NCBI GenBank assembly: GCA_034521575.1
Contig: JAXHMJ010000003.1
Span: 124,001-188,000, forward strand
Reading direction: 5' to 3'
Source of the DNA: a candidate division KSB1 bacterium
GTDB lineage: Bacteria > Zhuqueibacterota > Zhuqueibacteria > Residuimicrobiales > Krinioviventaceae
DNA: 64,000 nucleotides
Positions 19,811 through 26,706 of this stretch are shown here, one piece after another; the first letter of the stretch is position 1, and each line of letters opens with the position of its first letter. A program made the position numbers and the translations under genes. Below the pieces are notes generated by a model. The model saw only the letters and a program-made list of their open reading frames with translations. It was not told where the DNA came from and ran no database searches.

Positions 19811-19845
19811 GGGATGGCAGGATTGACCTGTCATCCCTTTTTTTA
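19811..19845 (+). terminator. Terminator after the tatC-PHP pair
   Basis: GGGATGGCAGG (19811-19821) pairs with CCTGTCATCCC (19827-19837), 11 bp with one G-U pair and a 5-nt loop, followed by seven T. A second, wider inverted repeat (TGGTGGTTG at 19763-19771 with CAACCACCA at 19801-19809) lies just before it. The rest of the 380-nt gap is A/T-rich with a possible promoter. Confidence 0.82.
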
Positions 19846-19905
19846 TCCCTTTTTTTATCCCTTTTCACCAATTTCTTGTTACTTTATTGCGAAAATCAAA
19901 TTTTT

Positions 19906-19933
19906 TTGTTGTAATTTGTTTATAAATTAATAT
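19906..19933 (+). promoter_or_regulatory. Possible promoter of the histidine kinase gene
   Basis: TTGTTG (19906-19911) and TAATAT (19928-19933) with 16-nt spacing, about 130 nt before the kinase start, in strongly A/T-rich DNA. Weak evidence only. Confidence 0.3.
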
Positions 19934-20066
19934 TTTATGAATAGTGCTTTGCTCAAAGATAGCGATTCAGCCAGGCATACAGTACGATTGAATGATGATT
20001 ATCGAGTGGATATACACGAAAACAGATACAGGGTGAAACTGGGTTTAATTAAATTATGGAGTAGAC

Positions 20067-21842
20067 ATGCGCTATCAAAAAGATCAATCGGAGCGTGCTG
20101 AAAAGACGGGGTTTGTTACCTTTTATTTTTCCTTAATGTTCATTCTTTTTTGCAGTGTCGAAAATCTCATGGCTCAAACAGCTGCTATGGATTTTCAACA
20201 GCTTGTTGATTCAGTACCGGCCCAATGGCTGATGATCGGTGTTGCTGTTTTACTGCTGCTTGTGCTGTTCCTGCTGATTCGGGTTCTGGCTCTGGGCGGA
20301 AACGTGCGCAAAATGAAAAAACAGTCCTCAGGCGCCGGAGCGGAACCGGATGCTGAATTTAAACATCAGGTGCTTGATGAATTGTCAATTGGCTCTCTTG
20401 AAATGGACTTGAGCGGTGTGATTTACAAGATGAATAAATCGGCTGCTCATATGTTGGGCTATAAAAAGAACGAATTGGTGGGTGAACCTGTTCATAAAAT
20501 AATTACTGAAGATGATATGGGGTTCATCCGTAATCTGGGAGAGAAGAATCAGGGCAGTATTGATGTTGCCATGCAAACCAAAGACGCAGAAGAGCTTCAT
20601 TGCAATATCAACTATGAGCTGGTTGATGTGCCTGGAAAGAAAAAGTACATAAAAGCGAATATCACGGATATCAGCAAAGAGCGTCATCTGCAGTCTCAGC
20701 TGCAGCAGGCGGAAAAGATGGGCTCTATCGGCAAATTCGCAGGCGGTATTGTGCATGATTTTAACAATGTCATCACCATTGTTCGCGGATATTGCCAGCT
20801 TTTGGATGTTAAAATGGATCCCGAGTCGCCTCATTTGCCAACGATCCATAAAATTGAACGTGCGAGTGAAAAAGCCGAATTCTTGTCGCGTCGATTATTG
20901 ACCTTTAGTCGTAAGAATCAGCCCAAGCACGTTGTGTTCGATGTGAACGAATCCATTGAAAAATTAAAGCAATTCCTTGAACCTCTTTTGCCTGAAAACA
21001 CTCACTTGAAGCTTGATTTTGAATCAGAACAGGCGTTTATCAAGGTTGATAAAAATCAGTTTGAGCATGTGCTGGTCAACCTGACCACAAATGCACGTGA
21101 TGCGATGCCGGAGGGAGGCGATCTGGTCATTTCAACCGAAACCGTTAATTTTGTCTCTCCGAGGAATCTGCAGACCGGTGAGCTACCGGCCGGTACTTTT
21201 GTCCGGGTTTCCATCAAAGATATGGGAACCGGTATGGACAAAGAGACCCTTGAAAATATTTTCAAACCGTTTTATACAACCAAAGAGACCGGTAAAGGCA
21301 CGGGGTTGGGTCTTTCTATTGTCAAAAATTTTGTTGATCAGAGTCGCGGTTATATTGATATAAAGAGTCAGCCGGGACAAGGTTCTCAATTTGATCTTTA
21401 TTTCGAAAAAACCGATGAAGCAGCGAAAGAAGGCAAAGAGAAGTATTTCCCCGATCAGAATATCAACGGCAGCGAGAAAATTCTTGTTGTGGAAGATGAC
21501 GAACAGGTGCGTCCGATGATCGATACGGTGCTGTCTGATTACGGTTACCAGGTAGAAACCTGCGACGGGACCGAATCCGGTATTCATGATGTATTTAACA
21601 ACAAGGTAGATTATGATGTTGTGGTCCTTGATGCTATCACACCTTATCAAAACGGTCCTAAAATCGTACAGGAATTGAAAAAACAAAATAAAAATATCAA
21701 AGTTCTCTACATGTCGGCTCATCCGCATGACACTTTGAAGCAAATCAATGTTTATGATGAAGGAACCGGCTTTTTGCGCAAACCATTTGATAACAAGATG
21801 CTGGCGGGTCGTATCCGCATGCTGTTGGATGGTTTGGCATAA
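20067..21842 (+). CDS. Hybrid sensor histidine kinase with PAS and receiver domains
   Basis: 591 residues. Order: signal-like hydrophobic segment (about 15-35), a membrane helix (about 52-75), a PAS domain (about 105-210), a HisKA region with the phospho-acceptor histidine in GGIVHDFNN (near 229), a HATPase domain (N box LVNLTTNARDAMPEGG, G box GKGTGLGLSIV) and a C-terminal receiver domain (ILVVEDDEQ at about 471, phospho-acceptor Asp in VVLDAITP near 521, lysine in FLRKPFD). The family autophosphorylates and relays phosphate. No partner regulator is adjacent. Signal unknown. Confidence 0.92.
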   Translation: MRYQKDQSERAEKTGFVTFYFSLMFILFCSVENLMAQTAAMDFQQLVDSVPAQWLMIGVAVLLLLVLFLLIRVLALGGNVRKMKKQSSGAGAEPDAEFKHQVLDELSIGSLEMDLSGVIYKMNKSAAHMLGYKKNELVGEPVHKIITEDDMGFIRNLGEKNQGSIDVAMQTKDAEELHCNINYELVDVPGKKKYIKANITDISKERHLQSQLQQAEKMGSIGKFAGGIVHDFNNVITIVRGYCQLLDVKMDPESPHLPTIHKIERASEKAEFLSRRLLTFSRKNQPKHVVFDVNESIEKLKQFLEPLLPENTHLKLDFESEQAFIKVDKNQFEHVLVNLTTNARDAMPEGGDLVISTETVNFVSPRNLQTGELPAGTFVRVSIKDMGTGMDKETLENIFKPFYTTKETGKGTGLGLSIVKNFVDQSRGYIDIKSQPGQGSQFDLYFEKTDEAAKEGKEKYFPDQNINGSEKILVVEDDEQVRPMIDTVLSDYGYQVETCDGTESGIHDVFNNKVDYDVVVLDAITPYQNGPKIVQELKKQNKNIKVLYMSAHPHDTLKQINVYDEGTGFLRKPFDNKMLAGRIRMLLDGLA

Positions 21843-21870
21843 CGTTAGAGCGTGTTTATGTTGACTGGAA

Positions 21871-21908
21871 AAAGGTGTCCGGAGCGTTATGACGGACACC
21901 TTTTTTTG
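21871..21908 (+). terminator. Terminator after the histidine kinase gene
   Basis: AAAGGTGTCCG (21871-21881) pairs with CGGACACCTTT (from 21893), with an 11-nt loop and a run of seven T. Placed about 30 nt after the kinase stop. Confidence 0.9.
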
Positions 21909-21949
21909 TTTAAATTTCAGCTTTATTTAAAGCGTAAGGATGAGAACAA

Positions 21950-23119
21950 ATGGTTAATGAAAAAATTCAGCAGGCTGTCGCTATACTCAAAGAATTAAAT
22001 GTGGATATGTGGATGGTGTTCGCCCGCGAAACATCCACAACTCCGGATCCCATGCTCGAGCTTATTCTGGGCACGCATTGTACCTGGACATCGGCGTTTA
22101 TTCTTACAGCATCCGGTGAGCGCATCGCTCTGGTCGGCAGTCTGGATGTTCAGAACATCAAAGATCACGCGGATTATCAGGTTATCGGTTATGTTGATTC
22201 CATACAGTCACCCTTGCTGGAGCTATTAGATCGGATCAAACCGGAAAAGATTGCAATAAATTACTCGCAAAATGATGTCATGGCGGATGGCCTCAGTCAC
22301 GGCCTTTATTTGACACTGTGTGACTATTTAAAGGATACACCTTATCTCGAGCGCATCGAATCCAGTGAAGCCGTTGTGGCGGCGCTGCGCGGCCGGAAAT
22401 CAGAAACCGAGGTGAATCGCATCCGGGACGCGATTGCGGAAACGCTGGATATTTTCGATGCCGTGACTGATTTTATCAAACCCGGTCTCTCTGAACAGCA
22501 GGTTGCCGAATTTATCCGGGCTCAAGTCAAAAAGCGCGGGCTTGGCCTGGCCTGGGATCCCGCGCATTGTCCGGCTGTGTTTACCGGGCCCGATACGGCG
22601 GGTGCGCACGCCGGCCCGACCGGCCGCATGATCAAGGCCGGCCATATCATGAATATCGACTTTGGCGTTCGCAAAAACGGGTATGTATCCGATCTTCAGC
22701 GGACCTGGTATTTTCCTGAACAGGACGAGATTCCGGATGCAGTGCAGCACGGTTTTATGACCATTTACGAATCCATACAGAAAGCTGCCGAGGCGCTAAA
22801 GCCGGGTATGCTGGGATGGGAAGTTGATGCGGTGGCCCGGAATTATATTACAGATGCCGGTTACGATGAATATCCGCATGCGTTGGGCCATCAGGTTGGA
22901 AGGCAGGCCCATGACGGATCTTCGCTGTTGTGCCCCAAGTGGGACCGTTACAAGAATATGCCCTATTCAAAAGTCGAGACGGGGCAGGTGTACACGATCG
23001 AACCGCGGTTGACCGTGGAGGGTTATGGCATTGCCACCATTGAGGAGATTGTGGTGGTGACTGAAACCGGGTGCGAGTTTCTTTCCACACCGCAGAGACA
23101 GCTCTGGGTTGTGCATTAA
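21950..23119 (+). CDS. M24-family aminopeptidase (Xaa-Pro type)
   Basis: 389 residues with an N-terminal creatinase-like domain (about 1-150) and a C-terminal pita-bread domain. Metal ligands can be placed in MNIDFGVRKNGYVSDLQRTW (two Asp), EYPHALGHQVGRQAHDG (His), YTIEPRL (Glu) and IATIEEIVVVTE (Glu). Members cleave N-terminal residues next to proline; some act on other amide or C-N bonds. The early segment FARETSTTPDPMLELILG recurs in a subgroup of uncertain substrate. Single gene after a terminator. Confidence 0.85.
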   Translation: MVNEKIQQAVAILKELNVDMWMVFARETSTTPDPMLELILGTHCTWTSAFILTASGERIALVGSLDVQNIKDHADYQVIGYVDSIQSPLLELLDRIKPEKIAINYSQNDVMADGLSHGLYLTLCDYLKDTPYLERIESSEAVVAALRGRKSETEVNRIRDAIAETLDIFDAVTDFIKPGLSEQQVAEFIRAQVKKRGLGLAWDPAHCPAVFTGPDTAGAHAGPTGRMIKAGHIMNIDFGVRKNGYVSDLQRTWYFPEQDEIPDAVQHGFMTIYESIQKAAEALKPGMLGWEVDAVARNYITDAGYDEYPHALGHQVGRQAHDGSSLLCPKWDRYKNMPYSKVETGQVYTIEPRLTVEGYGIATIEEIVVVTETGCEFLSTPQRQLWVVH

Positions 23120-23210
23120 ACGGGAACAAGGACGCGGAGAGAATGTTAAACGTATCAATGGGTAGGTGGATACATAAAGCATTGTTTTTTTATCAATATC
23201 AGGTGGTGCT

Positions 23211-23837
23211 ATGCAGATAGAAACATTGATTCTGGGCGCGATTGAGGAAAACTGCTATGTTGTTTATGATGAAAACCGTGTGGCTGCTGTGATCGACCCC
23301 GGCGACGAACCCATGGAAATTCTTTCACTGATTGGGAAAGAATCATTAAATGTGCAGGGGATTTTGCTGACGCATGGTCACTTTGATCATATCGGCGCGG
23401 TCAGTACTTTACGGGAAAAAACAGCGGCGCCGGTTTATTTGCATGAACAGGATCAGACACTGGTGGAAAACGCTCAAGCCCAGGCTGCCATGTTCGGACT
23501 TGAAACGCCTCCGGGGTTCAAGGCAGAGCATTATATCAAGGAAAATGACAAGATAAAGATGGGTGATCTGGAGTTCAGCGTGCTGCATACACCGGGACAT
23601 AGCCGGGGCAGTGTGTGCTTTTTCATCAATGATGCCCTTTTTGCCGGCGATACCCTGTTTCAAAGCGGCATCGGACGCACAGATTTACCCGGCGGCAGTT
23701 ATCAGGATATACTGCAGTCTATAGAAAAAATATTCAATACATATCCGGGCGCGGTGCGTGTGTTGAGCGGACATGGTCCGCCGACGACTCTGGAGAGAGA
23801 ACGACTGCAAAATCCCTTTTTACAAAATTTTACATAG
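23211..23837 (+). CDS. Metallo-beta-lactamase-fold hydrolase (glyoxalase II-like)
   Basis: 208 residues. The HxHxDH motif (LTHGHFDHIGAV), HTPGHSRGSVC and LFAGDTLFQSGIGRTDLPGG match the glyoxalase-II-like group of two-metal hydrolases. Likely acts on a thioester such as S-lactoylglutathione or a related conjugate; no gloA lies nearby, so the substrate is open. Cytoplasmic; no signal peptide. Confidence 0.85.
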   Translation: MQIETLILGAIEENCYVVYDENRVAAVIDPGDEPMEILSLIGKESLNVQGILLTHGHFDHIGAVSTLREKTAAPVYLHEQDQTLVENAQAQAAMFGLETPPGFKAEHYIKENDKIKMGDLEFSVLHTPGHSRGSVCFFINDALFAGDTLFQSGIGRTDLPGGSYQDILQSIEKIFNTYPGAVRVLSGHGPPTTLERERLQNPFLQNFT

Positions 23838-23859
23838 AATTTATTGTGAAAAAAAGTCC

Positions 23860-23888
23860 TTGATAAATTAGGCTGAATTGATTAGCTT
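23860..23888 (+). promoter_or_regulatory. Candidate promoter of the 2-oxoacid oxidoreductase operon
   Basis: TTGATA (23860-23865) and TAGCTT (23883-23888) with 17-nt spacing, about 30 nt before the ferredoxin-subunit gene. The -10 box is poor. Confidence 0.33.
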
Positions 23889-23918
23889 ATTTTCTGTGGT
23901 AAAAAAAGTGAGACTATT

Positions 23919-24164
23919 ATGGCAGTACAGACAAAGATCCCAAAAGTTATTGTTGATGTCGATGAGTGTAAAGGATGCGGACTCTGCATTCAAGTATGTC
24001 CCAAAGATGTGTTATTTCAGCAGGAAAAATTGAATCGTCTTGGATACCATCCCGCAGCTTATACGGGTAAAGGCTGTATCGGCTGCGGTTTTTGTTTTTA
24101 TCAGTGTCCGGAACCCGGAGCGATTACTGTGATTCAGGTTGATCAGGATGTGGAGGACAATTAG
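23919..24164 (+). CDS. korD: 2-oxoacid:ferredoxin oxidoreductase, delta (ferredoxin) subunit
   Basis: 81 residues with two 4Fe-4S motifs, [15 protein letters not shown] and [15 protein letters not shown]. This two-cluster ferredoxin carries electrons from the TPP-bound intermediate. It is directly followed (2 nt) by the alpha, beta and gamma genes, the usual delta-alpha-beta-gamma order for the Kor/Vor group. Whether the enzyme acts on 2-oxoglutarate or branched-chain 2-oxoacids is not decided by the sequence. Confidence 0.88.
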   Translation: MAVQTKIPKVIVDVDECKGCGLCIQVCPKDVLFQQEKLNRLGYHPAAYTGKGCIGCGFCFYQCPEPGAITVIQVDQDVEDN

Positions 24165-24166
24165 CT

Positions 24167-25075
24167 ATGGCAAAACAACTCATCAAAGGAAACGAGGCGA
24201 TCGTAAAAGGAGCGATCAGTGCAGGATGCCGCTTCTTTTTCGGCTATCCGATTACCCCGGCTTCTGAGATTGCAGAGGCCGCTGCGTATTATCTGCCCAA
24301 GGTGGGCGGCACCTTTTTGCAGGCTGAAAGTGAAGTGGCTTCCATCAATATGCTTTACGGCGCCGCCTCCGGCGGAGTCCGGGCGATGACAGCTTCTTCA
24401 AGTCCGGGAATCAGCCTGAAACAGGAAGGGATTTCCTACTGTGCCGGCTCTGAATTGCCTGTTGTCATCATTGATATCATGCGCGGCGGTCCCGGTTTGG
24501 GAAACATCGCGCCGGAACAATCTGATTATAATCAGATGATCAAAGGCGGCGGTCACGGCAATTACAAGTTGATCACCCTGGCGCCGAACAGCGCTCAAGA
24601 AATGTGCGATTTTACAATCAAGGCCTTTGATCTGGCAGACCAATACCGAAATCCTGCATTAATTCTGGCGGATGGATTCATCGGTCAGATGATGGAGCCG
24701 GTTGACTTTCCTGATCCGGTTACGGAACTGCCGAAAAAGGACTGGGCGATTTATGCGGAAGGAGCGGATTCGGACAAGCTGATATGTTCTATCGATCTGG
24801 AGCCTGTCATTCTTGAGGCGCATAACCGTAAATTGCAGGAGAAATACGCAGCCGTACAAAAGAATGAAGTGATGCTCGAAGAGTATAAAACCGAGGGCGC
24901 CGAAACCATACTTGTCGGATACGGCGTGGTGTCCAGAATATTGTACTCGGTTGTAGATGAGACTCCGCGATCAAGGCAAGCCGGTTGGATTACTCCGTCC
25001 GCAAACATTATGGCCGTTTCCGTCAGAACGTATCCGGGAGCTTACCAGGCAGGTAAAACAGTTTTTTGTTGTTGA
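24167..25075 (+). CDS. korA: 2-oxoacid:ferredoxin oxidoreductase alpha subunit, frameshifted (N-terminal part)
   Basis: The frame from 24167 encodes an alpha subunit up to about residue 264: [45 protein letters not shown]. After VVDE (24950-24961) the frame leaves family-like sequence and ends 38 residues later at 25075. The natural continuation ([20 protein letters not shown]) is in the next frame from about 24963. One extra base near 24962 explains this. Either a real mutation or an assembly error; no slippery motif is present. If real, the protein would lose its C-terminal domain. Confidence 0.85.
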   Translation: MAKQLIKGNEAIVKGAISAGCRFFFGYPITPASEIAEAAAYYLPKVGGTFLQAESEVASINMLYGAASGGVRAMTASSSPGISLKQEGISYCAGSELPVVIIDIMRGGPGLGNIAPEQSDYNQMIKGGGHGNYKLITLAPNSAQEMCDFTIKAFDLADQYRNPALILADGFIGQMMEPVDFPDPVTELPKKDWAIYAEGADSDKLICSIDLEPVILEAHNRKLQEKYAAVQKNEVMLEEYKTEGAETILVGYGVVSRILYSVVDETPRSRQAGWITPSANIMAVSVRTYPGAYQAGKTVFCC

Positions 25076-25211
25076 ATTGTCCAATGGTCAGATGGTGGAT
25101 GATGTTCGTTTGGCGGTGAACGGAGACTGTCCTGTGCATTTTTACAACCGTATGGGCGGTGTGGTGCCGATAGTGGAAGAAGTAACCGAACAAGTTGAAA
25201 AACAGTTGTGA
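24957..25211 (+). CDS. korA: 2-oxoacid:ferredoxin oxidoreductase alpha subunit, C-terminal part after the frameshift
   Basis: This frame carries the rest of the alpha subunit, about 83 residues: [38 protein letters not shown] and [16 protein letters not shown], all family-like. The ATG at 24957 is probably incidental, as no ribosome site precedes it and the segment cannot fold as an independent protein. It should be joined to the frame beginning at 24167. Confidence 0.8.
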   Translation: MRLRDQGKPVGLLRPQTLWPFPSERIRELTRQVKQFFVVELSNGQMVDDVRLAVNGDCPVHFYNRMGGVVPIVEEVTEQVEKQL

Positions 25212-25220
25212 GGCTGGGCG

Positions 25221-26120
25221 ATGGCAAAAGAATACAGACGATCTCAAAGTTTTTACGATACCTATGAACGCAAAGCCGGGAATCAGGGTGTAACGCATTA
25301 CTGTCCGGGATGCGGGCACGGTGTTTTGCACAAAATGATAGCCGAAGCTCTTGATGATTTTGGCATTCAGGACCGCACGATTATGATCAGTCCGGTGGGC
25401 TGTTCCGTTTTTGCGTATTATTATTTTGCAACCGGAAATATCCAGTGTGCACACGGGCGGGCTCCTGCCGTTGCCACCGGTATAAAACGGGTTCATCCGC
25501 ACAGTATTGTGATCAGTTATCAAGGCGACGGCGATCTGGCTGCTATTGGCGGCAATAATATCCTGCACGCGGCCAATCGCGGCGAGCCGCTCACTGTGTT
25601 TTTTGTCAATAACGCCATTTACGGCATGACCGGCGGCCAAATGGCGCCGACAACCCTGATCGGCCAAAAGACAACCACCACGCCATACGGACGCGGAGTT
25701 GAGAATGAAGGTTATCCGATCCGGGTCAGTGAATTGCTGTCTTCCCTCGAAGCGCCGGTTTACATTGAACGCGTGGCGTTGACGGATGCCAAGCATACAA
25801 ACCAGACCAGACGCGCGGTTCGCAATGCTCTGAAAACCCAGATAGAAGGACGTGGATTCAGTTTGGTCGAGGTTTTATCGGCGTGTCCATCCGGGTGGAA
25901 AATGTCACCGGTGAAAGCCAAGGAGTACATTACCAATGAGATGACAAAGATATTTCCCCTGGGCGTGTTTAGAGATCGAAGAAAAGAAACTGAACCCCGG
26001 GAAGCAGAACGGCATGTTTTTCAAACAAAATCTCTGAAAGAATCTCTGGAAATTCCGACGGAGGAAAAAAAGAGAAATCCAAACCCGCACCCCTTGCCAG
26101 ATACAAAAATCCCAAACTGA
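25221..26120 (+). CDS. korB: 2-oxoacid:ferredoxin oxidoreductase beta subunit (TPP-binding)
   Basis: 299 residues as read. Residues 1-255 match the beta subunit: YCPGCGHGVLHKMIAEAL, SPVGCSVFAYYYFATGNIQC, and the TPP/Mg motif GDGDLAAIGGNN with NNAIYGMTGGQ. The conserved part ends near FPLGVFRDRR. A charged linker follows, reading EEKK at an A7 run (26065-26071). Beyond that the zero frame gives a low-complexity tail to 26120, while the -1 frame continues smoothly into the gamma subunit. The product may therefore be a beta-gamma fusion made by slippage. Confidence 0.88.
   Translation: MAKEYRRSQSFYDTYERKAGNQGVTHYCPGCGHGVLHKMIAEALDDFGIQDRTIMISPVGCSVFAYYYFATGNIQCAHGRAPAVATGIKRVHPHSIVISYQGDGDLAAIGGNNILHAANRGEPLTVFFVNNAIYGMTGGQMAPTTLIGQKTTTTPYGRGVENEGYPIRVSELLSSLEAPVYIERVALTDAKHTNQTRRAVRNALKTQIEGRGFSLVEVLSACPSGWKMSPVKAKEYITNEMTKIFPLGVFRDRRKETEPREAERHVFQTKSLKESLEIPTEEKKRNPNPHPLPDTKIPN
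26060..26072 (+). promoter_or_regulatory. Candidate -1 frameshift (slippery) site between beta and gamma
   Basis: The heptamer A AAA AAG occupies 26066-26072 with AAA and AAG as zero-frame codons, the same phase as the slippery site in E. coli dnaX. A GGAGG lies directly upstream (26060-26064), with no start codon that it could serve. A -1 shift joins EEKK in the beta frame to EKSKPAPLARYKNPKLIIAG in the gamma frame, restoring the nucleotide-binding GFGGQG that any later start would lose. Transcript slippage on A7 or an assembly error would look the same. Confidence 0.5.
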
Positions 26121-26146
26121 TTATAGCTGGTTTCGGAGGCCAGGGT

Positions 26147-26650
26147 GTGCTGATGTTCGGGGTAGGACTGGCTCAGGCCGGAATGCAGGCCGGCTACCAT
26201 GTATCCTGGATCCCCAGTTACGGACCTGAAATGCGCGGTGGAACAGCGAATTGTAATGTAAATCTGTCTGATGAACATATCGGTTCCCCCGTGGTGTCGC
26301 GCCCGAACGTTCTGATTGCCTTTAATTTGCCTTCTTTGGACAAGTTCGAGTCCCAGGTCCAGTCCGGCGGGCTGATCTTTTATAATCAGTCCATGATAGA
26401 CCGCGATGTAAAACGGGATGATGTAGAAGCCATAGCGATCCCCGCGACAGAGATGGCTGAAAAAATTGGTGACGCTCGCATTGCCAACATGTTTGTATTG
26501 GGCGCTTATATTGAGCGAACCGGTGTGCTGGATCAGCAAACGCTTATTGATTCACTGCCGCATTTCATTAAACGTAAAAATTTGATCCCTCTGAATGAAA
26601 AGGCCATTCAGGAGGGCGGCAAATGGATGAAAAATACATTGGGTAACTAG
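26147..26650 (+). CDS. korC: 2-oxoacid:ferredoxin oxidoreductase gamma subunit
   Basis: 167 residues from a GTG at 26147, with the gamma-subunit core SYGPEMRGGTANCNVNLSDE, GSPVVSRPNVLIAFN and the C-terminal LGAYIERTGVL. The conserved N-terminal KLIIAGFGGQGVLMFG begins before this GTG. The frame is open back to 25994 but has no ATG, GTG or TTG before 26147 that would include it. The true N-terminus is thus either a rare start (CTG at 26117) or comes from beta by -1 frameshift at 26066-26072. Confidence 0.85.
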   Translation: MLMFGVGLAQAGMQAGYHVSWIPSYGPEMRGGTANCNVNLSDEHIGSPVVSRPNVLIAFNLPSLDKFESQVQSGGLIFYNQSMIDRDVKRDDVEAIAIPATEMAEKIGDARIANMFVLGAYIERTGVLDQQTLIDSLPHFIKRKNLIPLNEKAIQEGGKWMKNTLGN

Positions 26651-26673
26651 TTTATTAAAACAAGGTTTTTTTG

Positions 26674-26704
26674 AAATCCCTCTCTGAACAGGGGATTTTA
26701 TATA
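26674..26704 (+). terminator. Weak terminator after the oxidoreductase operon
   Basis: AAATCCC (26674-26680) pairs with GGGATTT (26692-26698), followed by TATATATT. A 7-bp stem; modest. It favours a start at GTG 26707 for the next gene, not the in-frame TTG at 26671. Confidence 0.45.
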
Positions 26705-26706
26705 TT

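Noticed and set aside
19686-19871. Minus-strand 61-codon frame rich in Lys and Asp
   Set aside because: Low-complexity sequence over a terminator and its T-rich repeats.
24950-24970. Programmed frameshift in the alpha subunit
   Set aside because: No slippery heptamer, stop-codon context or structure; an indel is simpler.
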